Source: Nonomuraea guangzhouensis (GTDB lineage: Bacteria > Actinomycetota > Actinomycetes > Streptosporangiales > Streptosporangiaceae). From it: DNA of 64,000 bases. Below are positions 55,958 to 64,000 of the stretch, piece by piece. The translations under genes were made by a program, and so were the position numbers. The first letter of the stretch is position 1; every line of letters starts with the position of its first letter. The notes beneath the pieces are model-generated. The model searched no databases, had not been told where the DNA came from, and saw only the letters and a program-made list of their open reading frames with translations. The stretch spans positions 268,649-332,648 of the forward strand of contig NZ_JAHKRM010000014.1 in NCBI RefSeq assembly GCF_019396345.1. The letters run 5' to 3'.

Positions 55958-57960
55958 CAAGGGCTGACCTCGACAAGATTGTCATGGTAGGAGGGGCCCC
56001 GGCCCATGTCGGCGTCGCGTTCCGCCACGACCGTGTTGGGGTTCGCGCCGCCGGGGTTGTGCTTGGGCCAGCTCCCCTTCGGCGAGGCCACCACGCCACG
56101 CGCCACCCGGTCGCTCACCTCGACGTCGGCCAGGAACTCGCCGCCCGCGTTGTGCACCCGCACCCGCTGCCCGCTCACCAGCCCGCGCGCCTCGGCGTCG
56201 GCCGGGTTGACCAGCACCACGGGGTCCTTGGCCCGGCGCCTGAGCTCCGGGTTGTTGCCGAAGATCGTGTTGAGGAAGGTGTGCGCCGCCGGTGTCACCA
56301 GGGTCAGCGGGTACGGTGAGTCGCCGGCCGTACGCAGGGAATGGGGTGGCACGTACGCCTTGCCGCGCGGCGGGAAGCGGAGCCGCCCCGAGGCGGTGGG
56401 GAAGCCGTCGGCGAACGGGGTGAACGGCCGGGGGTAGTTCATCCGCACCCAGCCCTCCTTGCGCAGCCGGTCCAGCGTGACGCCCTCCAGCGACGGGTGG
56501 CCGCTGCTCAGCAGTTGCTCGGCCAGCTCCAGGTCGGAGTCGTACAGCGACGGCTCGGTCATGCCCATGTGCGCGGCCAGGCGGCGGAACGTCTCGGCGG
56601 TGGACAGGCACTCGCCGGGCGGCGCCACGGCGGGCTCGTTCCACAGGAGGTAGAGATGGCCGTATCCCGCGTGCAGGTCCATGTGCTCGGTCTGCATGGT
56701 CGCGGGGAGCACGATGTCGGCGTAGTCGACCGTGTCGGTGGGGAAGTGCTCCATGACCACGGTGAACAGGTCCTCGCGCTCCAGTTGCCGCCGGATCCTG
56801 TTGGTGTCGGAGGTCGAGCCGACCGGGTTGGCGGCGTAGACCCAGAGGCACTTCACCGAGTCCAGCTCGGAGGCCAGCCGGGTCATGGTCAGCGTACGGA
56901 CGGGCTTGGCCAGCAGGTCGTCGCGGGTGTCGATGTCGAGGTGCACGTGGCCGCTGGTGGAGTAGGCCATGCCGCCGCCCGGGTGGCGCCAGTCGCCGGT
57001 GACGCCGGGGATCGCGCTGATCGTCCGCAGCGCGGTGCCGCCGCCCGCGTGCCGCTGGACGCCCATCGTGGCCCGGATCGCGGTCGGCCGGGTGTGCGCG
57101 ATCCGCATCCCGAGCTCGCGGATGTCGGCGGCGGGGATGCCGGTGATCTCCGCGGCCCGCTCGACGGGATACTCCAGGATCTCCGCGCGGAAGGACTCCC
57201 AGCCCTGGGTGTGCTCGGCGAGGAACTCCTCGTCCTGGGCGCCCTCGGCGAGCACCACGTTCAGCAGCCCCAGCGCGAGCACGGCGTCGGTGCCCGGCCT
57301 GATCGCCAGGTGCTGGTCCGCCTGGTCGGCGGTCCTGGTGCGGATCGGGTCGATGGCCACTACGTGGGCACCGGCGGCGCGGGCGTCCTGGACGAACTTC
57401 CACAGGTGATGCCCGCTGGTCAGCGTGTTCGTGCCCCACAGCAGGATCAGCCTGGACAGCGCGAGGTCCTCGGGGTCCATGCCGGCGGGCGTGCCGTTGG
57501 TCAGGGTCAGCCCGGCGCCGCCGGCCGTGGCGCAGATGTTCAGCCAGTGCTTGGACGCGCCGAGCATGTTCCAGAACCGGCGCCCGGCGACGCCCTCGGC
57601 GCCCTGGATGTAGCCGAGCGAGCCCGTGCCCACGTACGGCCAGATCGCCTCGCCGCCGTGCTCGTCGACGATGCTCCGCAGCCTGGTCCCGATCTCGTCG
57701 AACGCCTCCTCCCAGGTGATGCGCTCGAACTGCCCCGACCCCTTGGGCCCGGTACGGCGCAGCGGGTACAGGATGCGGTCGTCCGCCTGGGTGTGCTCCA
57801 GATACCGGTTGACCTTCACGCACAGCGCGCCTCTGGTGTAAGGCTGCTCCGGGTTGCCGCGCATCTTCACGGCCTTGCCGTCCTCGACGGTGACGATCCA
57901 AGAGCAGGTATCCGGGCAGTCCAATGGACATGCCCCCAAAACCCTCAATTCACCCGACAT
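55936..57960 (-). CDS. molybdopterin-dependent oxidoreductase with 4Fe-4S cluster
   Basis: 674 residues from the ATG ending at 57960; upstream start codons would add residues unlike the family. Cys11, 15, 19 and 47 (C-x3-C-x3-C-x27-C, 'CPLDCPDTC') form the N-terminal [4Fe-4S] site. The DMSO-reductase-family core follows, with 'WGTNTLTSGHHLWKF', and a C-terminal molybdopterin-guanine-dinucleotide domain ('GNNPELRRRAKDPVVLVNPADA', 'GVVASPKGSWPKHNPGGANPN'). No Tat signal, so it is cytoplasmic. No electron-transfer subunit or Mo-cofactor gene lies nearby. Formate-dehydrogenase-like or a substrate-specific oxidoreductase. Confidence 0.9.
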   Translation of the reverse strand: MSGELRVLGACPLDCPDTCSWIVTVEDGKAVKMRGNPEQPYTRGALCVKVNRYLEHTQADDRILYPLRRTGPKGSGQFERITWEEAFDEIGTRLRSIVDEHGGEAIWPYVGTGSLGYIQGAEGVAGRRFWNMLGASKHWLNICATAGGAGLTLTNGTPAGMDPEDLALSRLILLWGTNTLTSGHHLWKFVQDARAAGAHVVAIDPIRTRTADQADQHLAIRPGTDAVLALGLLNVVLAEGAQDEEFLAEHTQGWESFRAEILEYPVERAAEITGIPAADIRELGMRIAHTRPTAIRATMGVQRHAGGGTALRTISAIPGVTGDWRHPGGGMAYSTSGHVHLDIDTRDDLLAKPVRTLTMTRLASELDSVKCLWVYAANPVGSTSDTNRIRRQLEREDLFTVVMEHFPTDTVDYADIVLPATMQTEHMDLHAGYGHLYLLWNEPAVAPPGECLSTAETFRRLAAHMGMTEPSLYDSDLELAEQLLSSGHPSLEGVTLDRLRKEGWVRMNYPRPFTPFADGFPTASGRLRFPPRGKAYVPPHSLRTAGDSPYPLTLVTPAAHTFLNTIFGNNPELRRRAKDPVVLVNPADAEARGLVSGQRVRVHNAGGEFLADVEVSDRVARGVVASPKGSWPKHNPGGANPNTVVAERDADMGRGPSYHDNLVEVSPCQLSDSL

Positions 57961-57994
57961 GCGACACAGCTTACGTGTCACTCCACCGGGCGTT

Positions 57995-60535
57995 ATGGGA
58001 CGCCACAGCAGGCTCCGACTCGCGGTAGAAATCAAAGGTGAAGGATTGGCAGGACCCAAAGATCGTACGGTCGGTCGGGAAGGTGCAGAATCTCTGTCGG
58101 TGGCCGAAATCAGGGAACGTGATGACGCGGAGGACCTCGCGGAGGGGGATCCAGCCGTGGACGAAGCGCGCGCTCATCCGGACGTCTACGTAGTCGAGCC
58201 GCTGCTGCCCCAGCGCCTGCGCCGGCCCTCGGACCTGCTGCGCTTCATGTCCACGCTGGTGGTGCTCGCCGCGGTCGTCCTCATCTCCCTGGTCGCGAAG
58301 CAGACGCTCAACGGACTCGAAGCGGACGTCAAAGAGGGCGCCACCCTCGTCCCCGATCTGCTCAGCCGCGTCGCGACCTTCCTCGGCGGCGCGGCCGTGC
58401 TCATCGTGCCGGTCGCCTTCGCCGTCGAGCGCGTCTTCCACCGCGACGGCCTGCGCGTCGCCGAGGGCCTGATCGCCGCGATCATCGGCATGGTCGGCTC
58501 GTTCCTGCTCGGCCAGTGGCTGATCGGAGGCAGCGTCGAGGACCTGCGCATGCTGCTGACCGGCGGGCGTTCCATCGAGCCGCTCAACACGCTGCTCACC
58601 TCTGTGGTCGCCTACGCCACCGCCGTGCGCATCTCGCGCCGCCCCACCTGGCGCATGCTCATGTGGACGGTGATCGCGCTCGACATCTTCGCGCTCTTCT
58701 CCGGCCGGCAGATCACGCTGCCGGGCGCGTTCGTGCCCGTCCTGGTCGGCATGGCCGTGGGCTACGGCACCCTGTACGGCGTGGGCAGCCCCAACACCCG
58801 GCCGCCCGGCAACGCGGTCATCGCCGCGCTCCGCAAGCTCTCCTTCTCCCCGGTCTCGGCCCGCCGCATCGAGGACGACCACCAGGGCAGCCGCCGCTAC
58901 GCCATCGGGCTCAAGGACGCCAGCCGCCTCGACGTCACCGTGCTCGACCGCGACCGGCAGGTCGCCGGCTTGCCGTACCGGCTCTGGCGACGGATCCGGC
59001 TCAACTCGGAGACCAGACGCAGGGCGATCAGGTCGCTCCGTGCCGAGCTGGAGCGCGAGGCGCTCATGGCCTACGCCGCGCAGGCGGCGGGCGCGAGCAC
59101 GCCGCGCCTGCTCGGCACCAGCGAGATCGGCACCGAGGCCGCGCTGCTCGCCTATGAGCACCTTGAGACGCGCCCGCTCGACGACGTGCCCGACGCCGAC
59201 ATCGACGACGCCCTGCTCGCGCAGATCTGGGAACAGGTCGAGCTGCTGCAGATCCAGCGGCTCGCCCACCGGCGGCTGACCGGCGACAGCATCCACCTCG
59301 ACCAGGCCGGCCGGGTCGTGCTCACCGACGCCCGCAGCGGCGAGATCGCCGCCGGCGACCTGCTGCTCCGGCTCGACGTCGCGCAGCTGCTCACCTACCT
59401 GGCGCTCCGTGTCGGCGCCGAGCGATCCGTCAGGGCCGCCGCCGCCGTCATGGGTCCCGACGCGCTGGCCGCCGCGATGCCCCTGCTCCAGCGCATCGCC
59501 CTCACCCGCGAGACGCGATCGGCGCTGTCGAAGGACAAGGGCGCGCTCGCCGCGCTGCGCGAGCACATCGTCGCGCTCAAGCCGCAGGGCAAGGTCGAGG
59601 AGATCCGGCTGGAGCGGTTCCGGCCGCGCACCCTGGTCACGATCATCGCCAGCACGCTTGCCGCCTACTTCCTGCTGTCGCAGCTCAGCCAGGTCAACCT
59701 GATGCGGGTCATCACCACCGCAAACTGGGCCTGGTCGGGGCTGGCGCTGGTCGCCTCGTTCGTCAGCTTCGTGGCCGCCGCGCTGATGCTCCGGGGCTTC
59801 GTACCCGAGCATCTGCCGCTCTGGCGGACGGTGCTGGTCCAGTTCGCGGCCTCGTTCGTCAAACTCGTCACGCCCGCCGCCGTCGGCGGTGTCGCGATCA
59901 ACACCCGCTACCTGCAGAAGCGTGGCATCTCGCCGGCGCTCGCGGTGGCCAGCGTGGGCGCCTCGCAGCTCGGCATGATGGTCTTCCACATCGCGCTGCT
60001 GCTGCTGTTCGCCTACATCACCGGGTCCAACACCGCCACCGCGTTCAGCCCGTCACGCGGGCTGGTCGTGGTGATGCTGGCCGTGGCGGTGCTGGTCGTG
60101 GTGCTGTTCGGGGTGCCGCCGCTGCGCCGGTTCATCACCGGGCGGATGCACTCGCTGTTCGCCAACGTGCTGCCCAGGCTGCTCGACGTGCTGCAGTCGC
60201 CGCGCAAGATGATCGAGGCCTGCGTGGGCACGCTGATGATCACGATCGCGTTCGTCGTCTGCCTCGACGCCTGCGTCGAGGCCTTCGGCGGCGAGATCGG
60301 CTTCACCACCGTCGCCGTCGTCTACCTCACGGCCAACGCGATCGGCTCGGCCGCGCCCACACCTGGTGGCCTGGGCGCGGTCGAGGGAGCGCTCACGCTG
60401 GGCCTGACCGTGGCCGGGTTGCCCGCCGAGCTGGCCACGTCGGCCGTGCTGCTGCACCGGCTGCTCACGTTCTGGCTGCCGGTGCTGCCGGGCTGGGCCT
60501 CCTTCACCTACCTCCAGCGGCACGAGGCCCTGTGA
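57995..60535 (+). CDS. membrane protein: N-terminal spans, kinase-like middle, lysyl-PG synthase/UPF0104-like C-terminus
   Basis: 846 residues if ATG 57995 is used. Only 34 bases separate it from the divergent molybdoenzyme start, so a downstream start (for example GTG 58100) is quite likely. About residues 75-250 hold several spans. A soluble middle (about 280-540) resembles a kinase/APH-like fold: 'EREALMAYAAQAAGASTPRLLG', 'EHLETRPL', 'RLAHRRLTGDSIHLDQAGRVVLTDA' in the catalytic-loop position. The C-terminal half carries eight or so spans with 'GGVAINTRYLQKRG' and 'TPGGLGAVEGALTLGLTV', the UPF0104/AglD/MprF-flippase signature. Probable lipid-linked transport or modification; substrate unknown. 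Confidence 0.8.
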   Translation: MGRHSRLRLAVEIKGEGLAGPKDRTVGREGAESLSVAEIRERDDAEDLAEGDPAVDEARAHPDVYVVEPLLPQRLRRPSDLLRFMSTLVVLAAVVLISLVAKQTLNGLEADVKEGATLVPDLLSRVATFLGGAAVLIVPVAFAVERVFHRDGLRVAEGLIAAIIGMVGSFLLGQWLIGGSVEDLRMLLTGGRSIEPLNTLLTSVVAYATAVRISRRPTWRMLMWTVIALDIFALFSGRQITLPGAFVPVLVGMAVGYGTLYGVGSPNTRPPGNAVIAALRKLSFSPVSARRIEDDHQGSRRYAIGLKDASRLDVTVLDRDRQVAGLPYRLWRRIRLNSETRRRAIRSLRAELEREALMAYAAQAAGASTPRLLGTSEIGTEAALLAYEHLETRPLDDVPDADIDDALLAQIWEQVELLQIQRLAHRRLTGDSIHLDQAGRVVLTDARSGEIAAGDLLLRLDVAQLLTYLALRVGAERSVRAAAAVMGPDALAAAMPLLQRIALTRETRSALSKDKGALAALREHIVALKPQGKVEEIRLERFRPRTLVTIIASTLAAYFLLSQLSQVNLMRVITTANWAWSGLALVASFVSFVAAALMLRGFVPEHLPLWRTVLVQFAASFVKLVTPAAVGGVAINTRYLQKRGISPALAVASVGASQLGMMVFHIALLLLFAYITGSNTATAFSPSRGLVVVMLAVAVLVVVLFGVPPLRRFITGRMHSLFANVLPRLLDVLQSPRKMIEACVGTLMITIAFVVCLDACVEAFGGEIGFTTVAVVYLTANAIGSAAPTPGGLGAVEGALTLGLTVAGLPAELATSAVLLHRLLTFWLPVLPGWASFTYLQRHEAL

Positions 60536-61502
60536 CCTTGTCGATGGCGTCGAGCTCGTCCTGAGTGAACGCCGGGCCGTCGACGCAGGCCACGTTGTCC
60601 TCCAGCTGCCGCACGCTGCTCGCGCCGATCAGCACGCTGGTCACCCGGGGGTCCCTGATCGCCCACGACAGCGCCATCTGCGCCAGCGACTGGCCGCGGC
60701 TCCCGGCGATCTCGTTGAGGTCGCGCGCCAGCTCGCGGTCGATCCGGTCGGCGCTCAGGAACCTGCTGGTCGCCGCCCGCGAGTCGGCGGGCACGCCGTC
60801 GAGGTAGCGGTCGGTCAGCAGCCCCTGGGCGAGCGGTGAGTACACGATGCACCCCATGCCCGCCTCCTCCAGCACGTCGAGCAGCCCGTCCTCGATCCAG
60901 CGGTTGATCATCGAGTAGGACGGCTGGTGGATGAGCAGCGGCGTGCCCAGCTCCGCCATGATCCGCGCGGCCTGCGCGGTCTGCTCGGCGGAGTAGTTGG
61001 AGATCCCCGCGTACAGCGCCTTGCCCGAGCGCACCGCCCGGTCCAGCGCGCCCATCGTCTCCTCCAGCGGCGTCTCGGGGTCGGGCCGGTGGCTGTAGAA
61101 GATGTCGACGTAGTCGAGCCCCATCCGTCCCAGCGACTGGTCGAGGCTGGCGAGCACGTACTTGCGCGAACCCCATTCGCCGTACGGACCCGGCCACATG
61201 TCGTAGCCGGCCTTGGTGGAGATGACCAGCTCGTCCCGGTGGCCGGCGAAGTCCTCGCGGAAGATCCCGCCGAAGTTCCGCTCCGCCGAGCCGTACGGCA
61301 CGCCGTAGTTGTTGGCCAGGTCGAAGTGCGTGACACCCAGGTCGAACGCGCGCCGCAGGATCGCCCGCGAGTTGTCGATTGGCCGGTTGTCGCCGAAGTT
61401 GTGCCACAGACCGAGCGAGACGGCCGGCAGCTTGAGGCCGCTCCGCCCGCTGCGGTTGTACGGCTGGCGCTCGTAACGGTTGTCGTCCGGCTGGTAGGTC
61501 AT
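60504..61502 (-). CDS. aldo/keto reductase
   Basis: 332 residues, YghZ/GSP69-like branch. NADPH-dependent reductase TIM barrel: 'HFDLANNYGVPYGSAERNFG' (Asp and Tyr), 'ISTKAGYDMW' (Lys) and 'DYVDIFYSHRPDPETPLEETM' (His). ATG 61502 overlaps the oligopeptidase stop (ATGA), so it is coupled to ptrB. Its last 32 bases overlap the convergent membrane-protein gene. Confidence 0.9.
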   Translation of the reverse strand: MTYQPDDNRYERQPYNRSGRSGLKLPAVSLGLWHNFGDNRPIDNSRAILRRAFDLGVTHFDLANNYGVPYGSAERNFGGIFREDFAGHRDELVISTKAGYDMWPGPYGEWGSRKYVLASLDQSLGRMGLDYVDIFYSHRPDPETPLEETMGALDRAVRSGKALYAGISNYSAEQTAQAARIMAELGTPLLIHQPSYSMINRWIEDGLLDVLEEAGMGCIVYSPLAQGLLTDRYLDGVPADSRAATSRFLSADRIDRELARDLNEIAGSRGQSLAQMALSWAIRDPRVTSVLIGASSVRQLEDNVACVDGPAFTQDELDAIDKVTGPRAAGGR

Positions 61503-63547
61503 GCGGTGCCTCTCTCGATGATCCAGGAGAGCGCGAAGGCCTCTTCGCGCCAGGCGTCGTAGCGCCCGCTCCGGCCGCCGTGTCCCGCTCCCATCTCCGT
61601 CTTCAGCAGGAACGGCCCGCCACCGGCCGTCGCCCGGAGCCTGGCGATCCACTTCGCGGGCTCGTGGTACATGACCCGGGTGTCGTTCAGGCTGGTGATC
61701 GCGAGAATCGGAGGGTATGGACGGCCGTCGACGTTCTCGTACGGCGTGTAGCTCTTCATATACGCGTAGACATCGGGGTTGTGTAGGGGATCGCCCCACT
61801 CGTCCCATTCGATCACAGTCAGCGGCAGCGACGGATCGAGGATCGTGTTGAGCGCGTCGACGAACGGCACCTCGGCCACCACGCCCGCGAACTCCTCCGG
61901 TGCCAGGTTCGCCACCGCGCCCATCAGCAGGCCGCCGGCCGAGCCGCCCCTGGCGATGACCCGGTCGCTCCAGCCCGACGCCTTCAGGTGCCTGGCCGCC
62001 GCGACGAAGTCGGTGAAGGTGTTCTTCTTCCGGGTGAGCTTGCCCTCCTCGTACCAGCGGCGGCCCATCTCTCCGCCGCCCCTGATGTGCGCCACGGCGA
62101 AGATGAAACCGCGGTCGAGCAGGGACAGCCTGGGGACCGAGAAGCCGGGGTCGATGGAGGTCTCGTAGCTGCCGTAGCCGTACAGGACGGTGGGTGCGGG
62201 CTTCGCCGTGTCCTTGCGCTTGACGAGAGAGATCGGCACCCGCGTGCCGTCCTCGGCGGTGGCCCACTCACGGAACTGCTCGTAGTCGGCCGGGTCGTAG
62301 CCACCCAGGACAGGGCGCTGCTTGAGCAGGATCAGCTCGTGGGTGGCCAGGTCGTAGTCGTAGACGCTGGCCGGGGTGATCATGCTGGTGTAGGCGAGCC
62401 GGAGCCGGCCGGTGCTGAACTCCGGGTTGCCCGCGGGGCCGACCTCGTAGAGCGGCTCGGGGAACTCGATCTCGTATTCGGCGCCCTCGTACGGCAAGAC
62501 GCGGATCCCGGTCAGCCCGTCGCGGCGGAAGTGGACGACGGCGTGGCCGGCGAACGCGTCGATCTCCAGGAGCCTCGTGTCGGCGCTGTGGGCGATCAGC
62601 GGCGTCCAGGTGCCGGGGTCGTCGAGCGGGGCGGTGGCCAGCTCGAAGTTCTCGGCGCCCTCGTTGTGGAGCACGTAGAAGAAGTCACCGGCGTGCTCGA
62701 TGCCGTACTCGACACCCGTCTTCCTGGGGCGGACGACCTGGAACTCGCCCGTCGGGTCGTTCGCGTCGAGGATCCGCACCTCGCTGGTGATCTTGCTGCC
62801 CGCGCCGAGCACGAGGTACTTCTCGCTGCGGGTGAGCCCGATGCCGACCCAGTAGCGCTCGTCGGTCTCCTCGTAGACCAGGACGTCCTCGCTCGTGCCG
62901 AGCGTGTGCCGGTAGACCTGGAACGGGCGCCAGGCGTCGTCGACGCGCGTGTAGAAGAACGCCGACCCGTCGGCCGACCAGGCGCCGCCGTAGAAGACGT
63001 TCTCGATCTCGTCGTCGAGCGGCTCGCCGGTCTCGAGGTTCTTGAACCTCAGCGTGAAGCGCTCGTCGCCCTTGTAGTCGGTGGAGTAGGCCAGCAGTGT
63101 CCCGTCGGGCGTCATGGCGCTGGTGCCGACGGAGAAGAACGGGCTGTCGCCCGCCAGCTCGTTGCCGTCGAGGATGACCTGCTCCTGGTCGAGCCGCCCG
63201 CCCGGGGTGACCGCCGGCGGGGTCTCGCCGTCCGCGGGCACGCGGCAGGAGACGGCGTACTGCTTGCCCTCCTCGGTGCGGCTGAAGTACCACCAGGCGC
63301 CCTTGCGGCTCGGCACCGACAGGTCGGTCTCCTGGGTGCGCCCCTTGATCTCCTGGAAGACCTGCTCCTGGAGGTCGCCGAGATGAGCGGTCTGGTCTTG
63401 GAGGAACGCGTTCTCCGCCTCCAGGTAGGCGATCGTGTCGGGATCGTCCTTATTGGTAAGCCAGGCGTACTCGTCGATCACGGTGTCGCCGTGATGGGTG
63501 CGCTCAGTTGGAGATTTCTTCGCCACAGGCGGTGTGTTGCTGCTCAC
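61499..63547 (-). CDS. ptrB: oligopeptidase B-like S9 serine peptidase
   Basis: 682 residues. An N-terminal seven-bladed beta-propeller (about 70-400) filters small peptides; the C-terminal alpha/beta-hydrolase has the nucleophile in 'ARGGSAGGLLMG' and the His in 'EMGAGHGGRSGRYD'. Cleaves short peptides after basic residues, inside the cell (no signal peptide). ATGA overlap with the aldo/keto reductase. Confidence 0.93.
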   Translation of the reverse strand: MSSNTPPVAKKSPTERTHHGDTVIDEYAWLTNKDDPDTIAYLEAENAFLQDQTAHLGDLQEQVFQEIKGRTQETDLSVPSRKGAWWYFSRTEEGKQYAVSCRVPADGETPPAVTPGGRLDQEQVILDGNELAGDSPFFSVGTSAMTPDGTLLAYSTDYKGDERFTLRFKNLETGEPLDDEIENVFYGGAWSADGSAFFYTRVDDAWRPFQVYRHTLGTSEDVLVYEETDERYWVGIGLTRSEKYLVLGAGSKITSEVRILDANDPTGEFQVVRPRKTGVEYGIEHAGDFFYVLHNEGAENFELATAPLDDPGTWTPLIAHSADTRLLEIDAFAGHAVVHFRRDGLTGIRVLPYEGAEYEIEFPEPLYEVGPAGNPEFSTGRLRLAYTSMITPASVYDYDLATHELILLKQRPVLGGYDPADYEQFREWATAEDGTRVPISLVKRKDTAKPAPTVLYGYGSYETSIDPGFSVPRLSLLDRGFIFAVAHIRGGGEMGRRWYEEGKLTRKKNTFTDFVAAARHLKASGWSDRVIARGGSAGGLLMGAVANLAPEEFAGVVAEVPFVDALNTILDPSLPLTVIEWDEWGDPLHNPDVYAYMKSYTPYENVDGRPYPPILAITSLNDTRVMYHEPAKWIARLRATAGGGPFLLKTEMGAGHGGRSGRYDAWREEAFALSWIIERGTA

Positions 63548-63792
63548 GTGGGGAGTCTATGTTCCTGGCCGTGATCGTTCTGTGGCCGTTGATCGGAGTG
63601 AAGGCGTCTCGAGTGGTCGGAGGCGCTGCTAATCTTTAGAAGCCGCCAGGGTGCGGCGCAACCAACCTCTTCCACTTCGGTGGCTTTGATGTGCGTTGCG
63701 CTGTGCTGGGCGGCAGTCGCTTCGATTCGCTACCCGGTCTACGGGATGGTAAATTGAAGAGGCGGTCGAAATTCTAAGCAAGTCCGGTCAGT

Positions 63793-63822
63793 TTGACAGA
63801 AAAACGGACTGGTGAAAGAATA
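63793..63822 (+). promoter_or_regulatory. candidate rrn promoter
   Basis: TTGACA at 63793-63798 is a consensus -35. The -10 is less certain: AAGAAT (17-base spacer) or AGAATA (18-base spacer). Other weaker promoters may lie upstream, as actinomycete rrn operons usually have several. Confidence 0.55.
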
Positions 63823-63884
63823 GAGACACAACGAAAGAACAAAACGAAATGTGCGCCTCTCGCAGGTTGGGGAGTACGCGTCCG

Positions 63885-63906
63885 TTTCTTGAGAACTCAA
63901 CAGTGT
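63885..63906 (+). promoter_or_regulatory. TTTCTTGAGAACTCAA leader element of rrn operon
   Basis: Matches the conserved string found about a hundred bases before 16S in actinobacteria, containing the dyad TTGAG-AA-CTCAA; thought to act in antitermination or pre-rRNA processing. Downstream, GTGCAT-G-ATGCAC (near 63918-63930) and CCGTCAT...ATGACGG (near 63937-63970) can form hairpins. Confidence 0.8.
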
Positions 63907-64000
63907 GTTAAAAGCCAGTGCATGATGCACAACCCCGTCATGTCCATGCTTTCGGGTGTGGATGACGGATTCCTTTATATGGTTGGGATTTCTTTCCCTT

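Larger units (their letters stand above)
63548..64000 (+). promoter_or_regulatory. rRNA operon promoter and leader region
   Basis: No protein gene. The stretch loses the high GC of the neighbourhood and carries the features of an actinobacterial rrn leader: a TTGACA -35, an antitermination-like TTCTTGAGAACTCAA element, then hairpins. The 16S gene is not reached; it should begin soon after 64000. Confidence 0.82.

Overview
The window is high-GC actinomycete chromosome. GTG starts, tight ATGA/GTGA gene overlaps, BldC, a DUF3073 protein, a purF-purM pair, valine dehydrogenase beside bldC and an actinobacterial-type rRNA leader all point to a mycelial actinomycete. The Streptosporangiales (Nonomuraea-like) are my best guess, by recall of gene content and not by any search.

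Layout. 1-2.6 kb is one end of an integrated mobile element: a cut-off winged-helix gene, an excisionase, a divergent control region, an unknown HTH protein and a tyrosine integrase. 2.6-9.9 kb carries lpdA, pyrD, a nucleotidyltransferase-like gene and a coupled amidase/hexosaminidase pair. 10-15 kb holds regulators (LacI, TetR, BldC), valine dehydrogenase and DUF3073. 15.2-17.6 kb is purF-purM. 17.7-31.9 kb is accessory: an SDR with a MarR regulator, a proline-rich membrane protein, PhoX, an ABC exporter, two DHA2 drug exporters (one with a divergent TetR and clear operators), a short MTHFR-like protein, and a membrane nucleotidyl cyclase next to a Crp/Fnr regulator. At 32.1 kb lies a secreted collagen-like protein. 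33-37 kb is purS, an RsbW-like kinase, purQ and purL. 37.2-40.9 kb is a three-gene 2-oxoacid dehydrogenase operon (E1alpha, E1beta, E2); its E3 partner could be the lpdA at 2.6 kb.

40.97-44.7 kb is the most unusual region: four overlapping or near-abutting genes read as one unit. They encode an NrtR-like NUDIX/winged-helix protein, a J-domain fused to a degenerate kinase, a VWA protein with a MIDAS-type site, and a divergent adenylosuccinate-synthetase paralogue. It looks like a dedicated signalling or nucleotide-modifying cassette.

44.85-48.1 kb is a large secreted GH2 exo-beta-D-glucosaminidase behind a perfect inverted repeat. It is followed by an ECF sigma factor with a partner membrane protein, a metallo-hydrolase, a long FadE-type acyl-CoA dehydrogenase with a repeated operator, a methyltransferase, a quinone oxidoreductase, a GNAT, a molybdopterin oxidoreductase, a three-part membrane/kinase-like protein, an aldo/keto reductase and an oligopeptidase B. 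The last 450 bases are the promoter and leader of an rRNA operon whose 16S gene begins beyond the right edge.

At least eight convergent gene pairs overlap at their 3' ends by 4-40 bases, so much of the window has no room for separate terminators between opposing genes.
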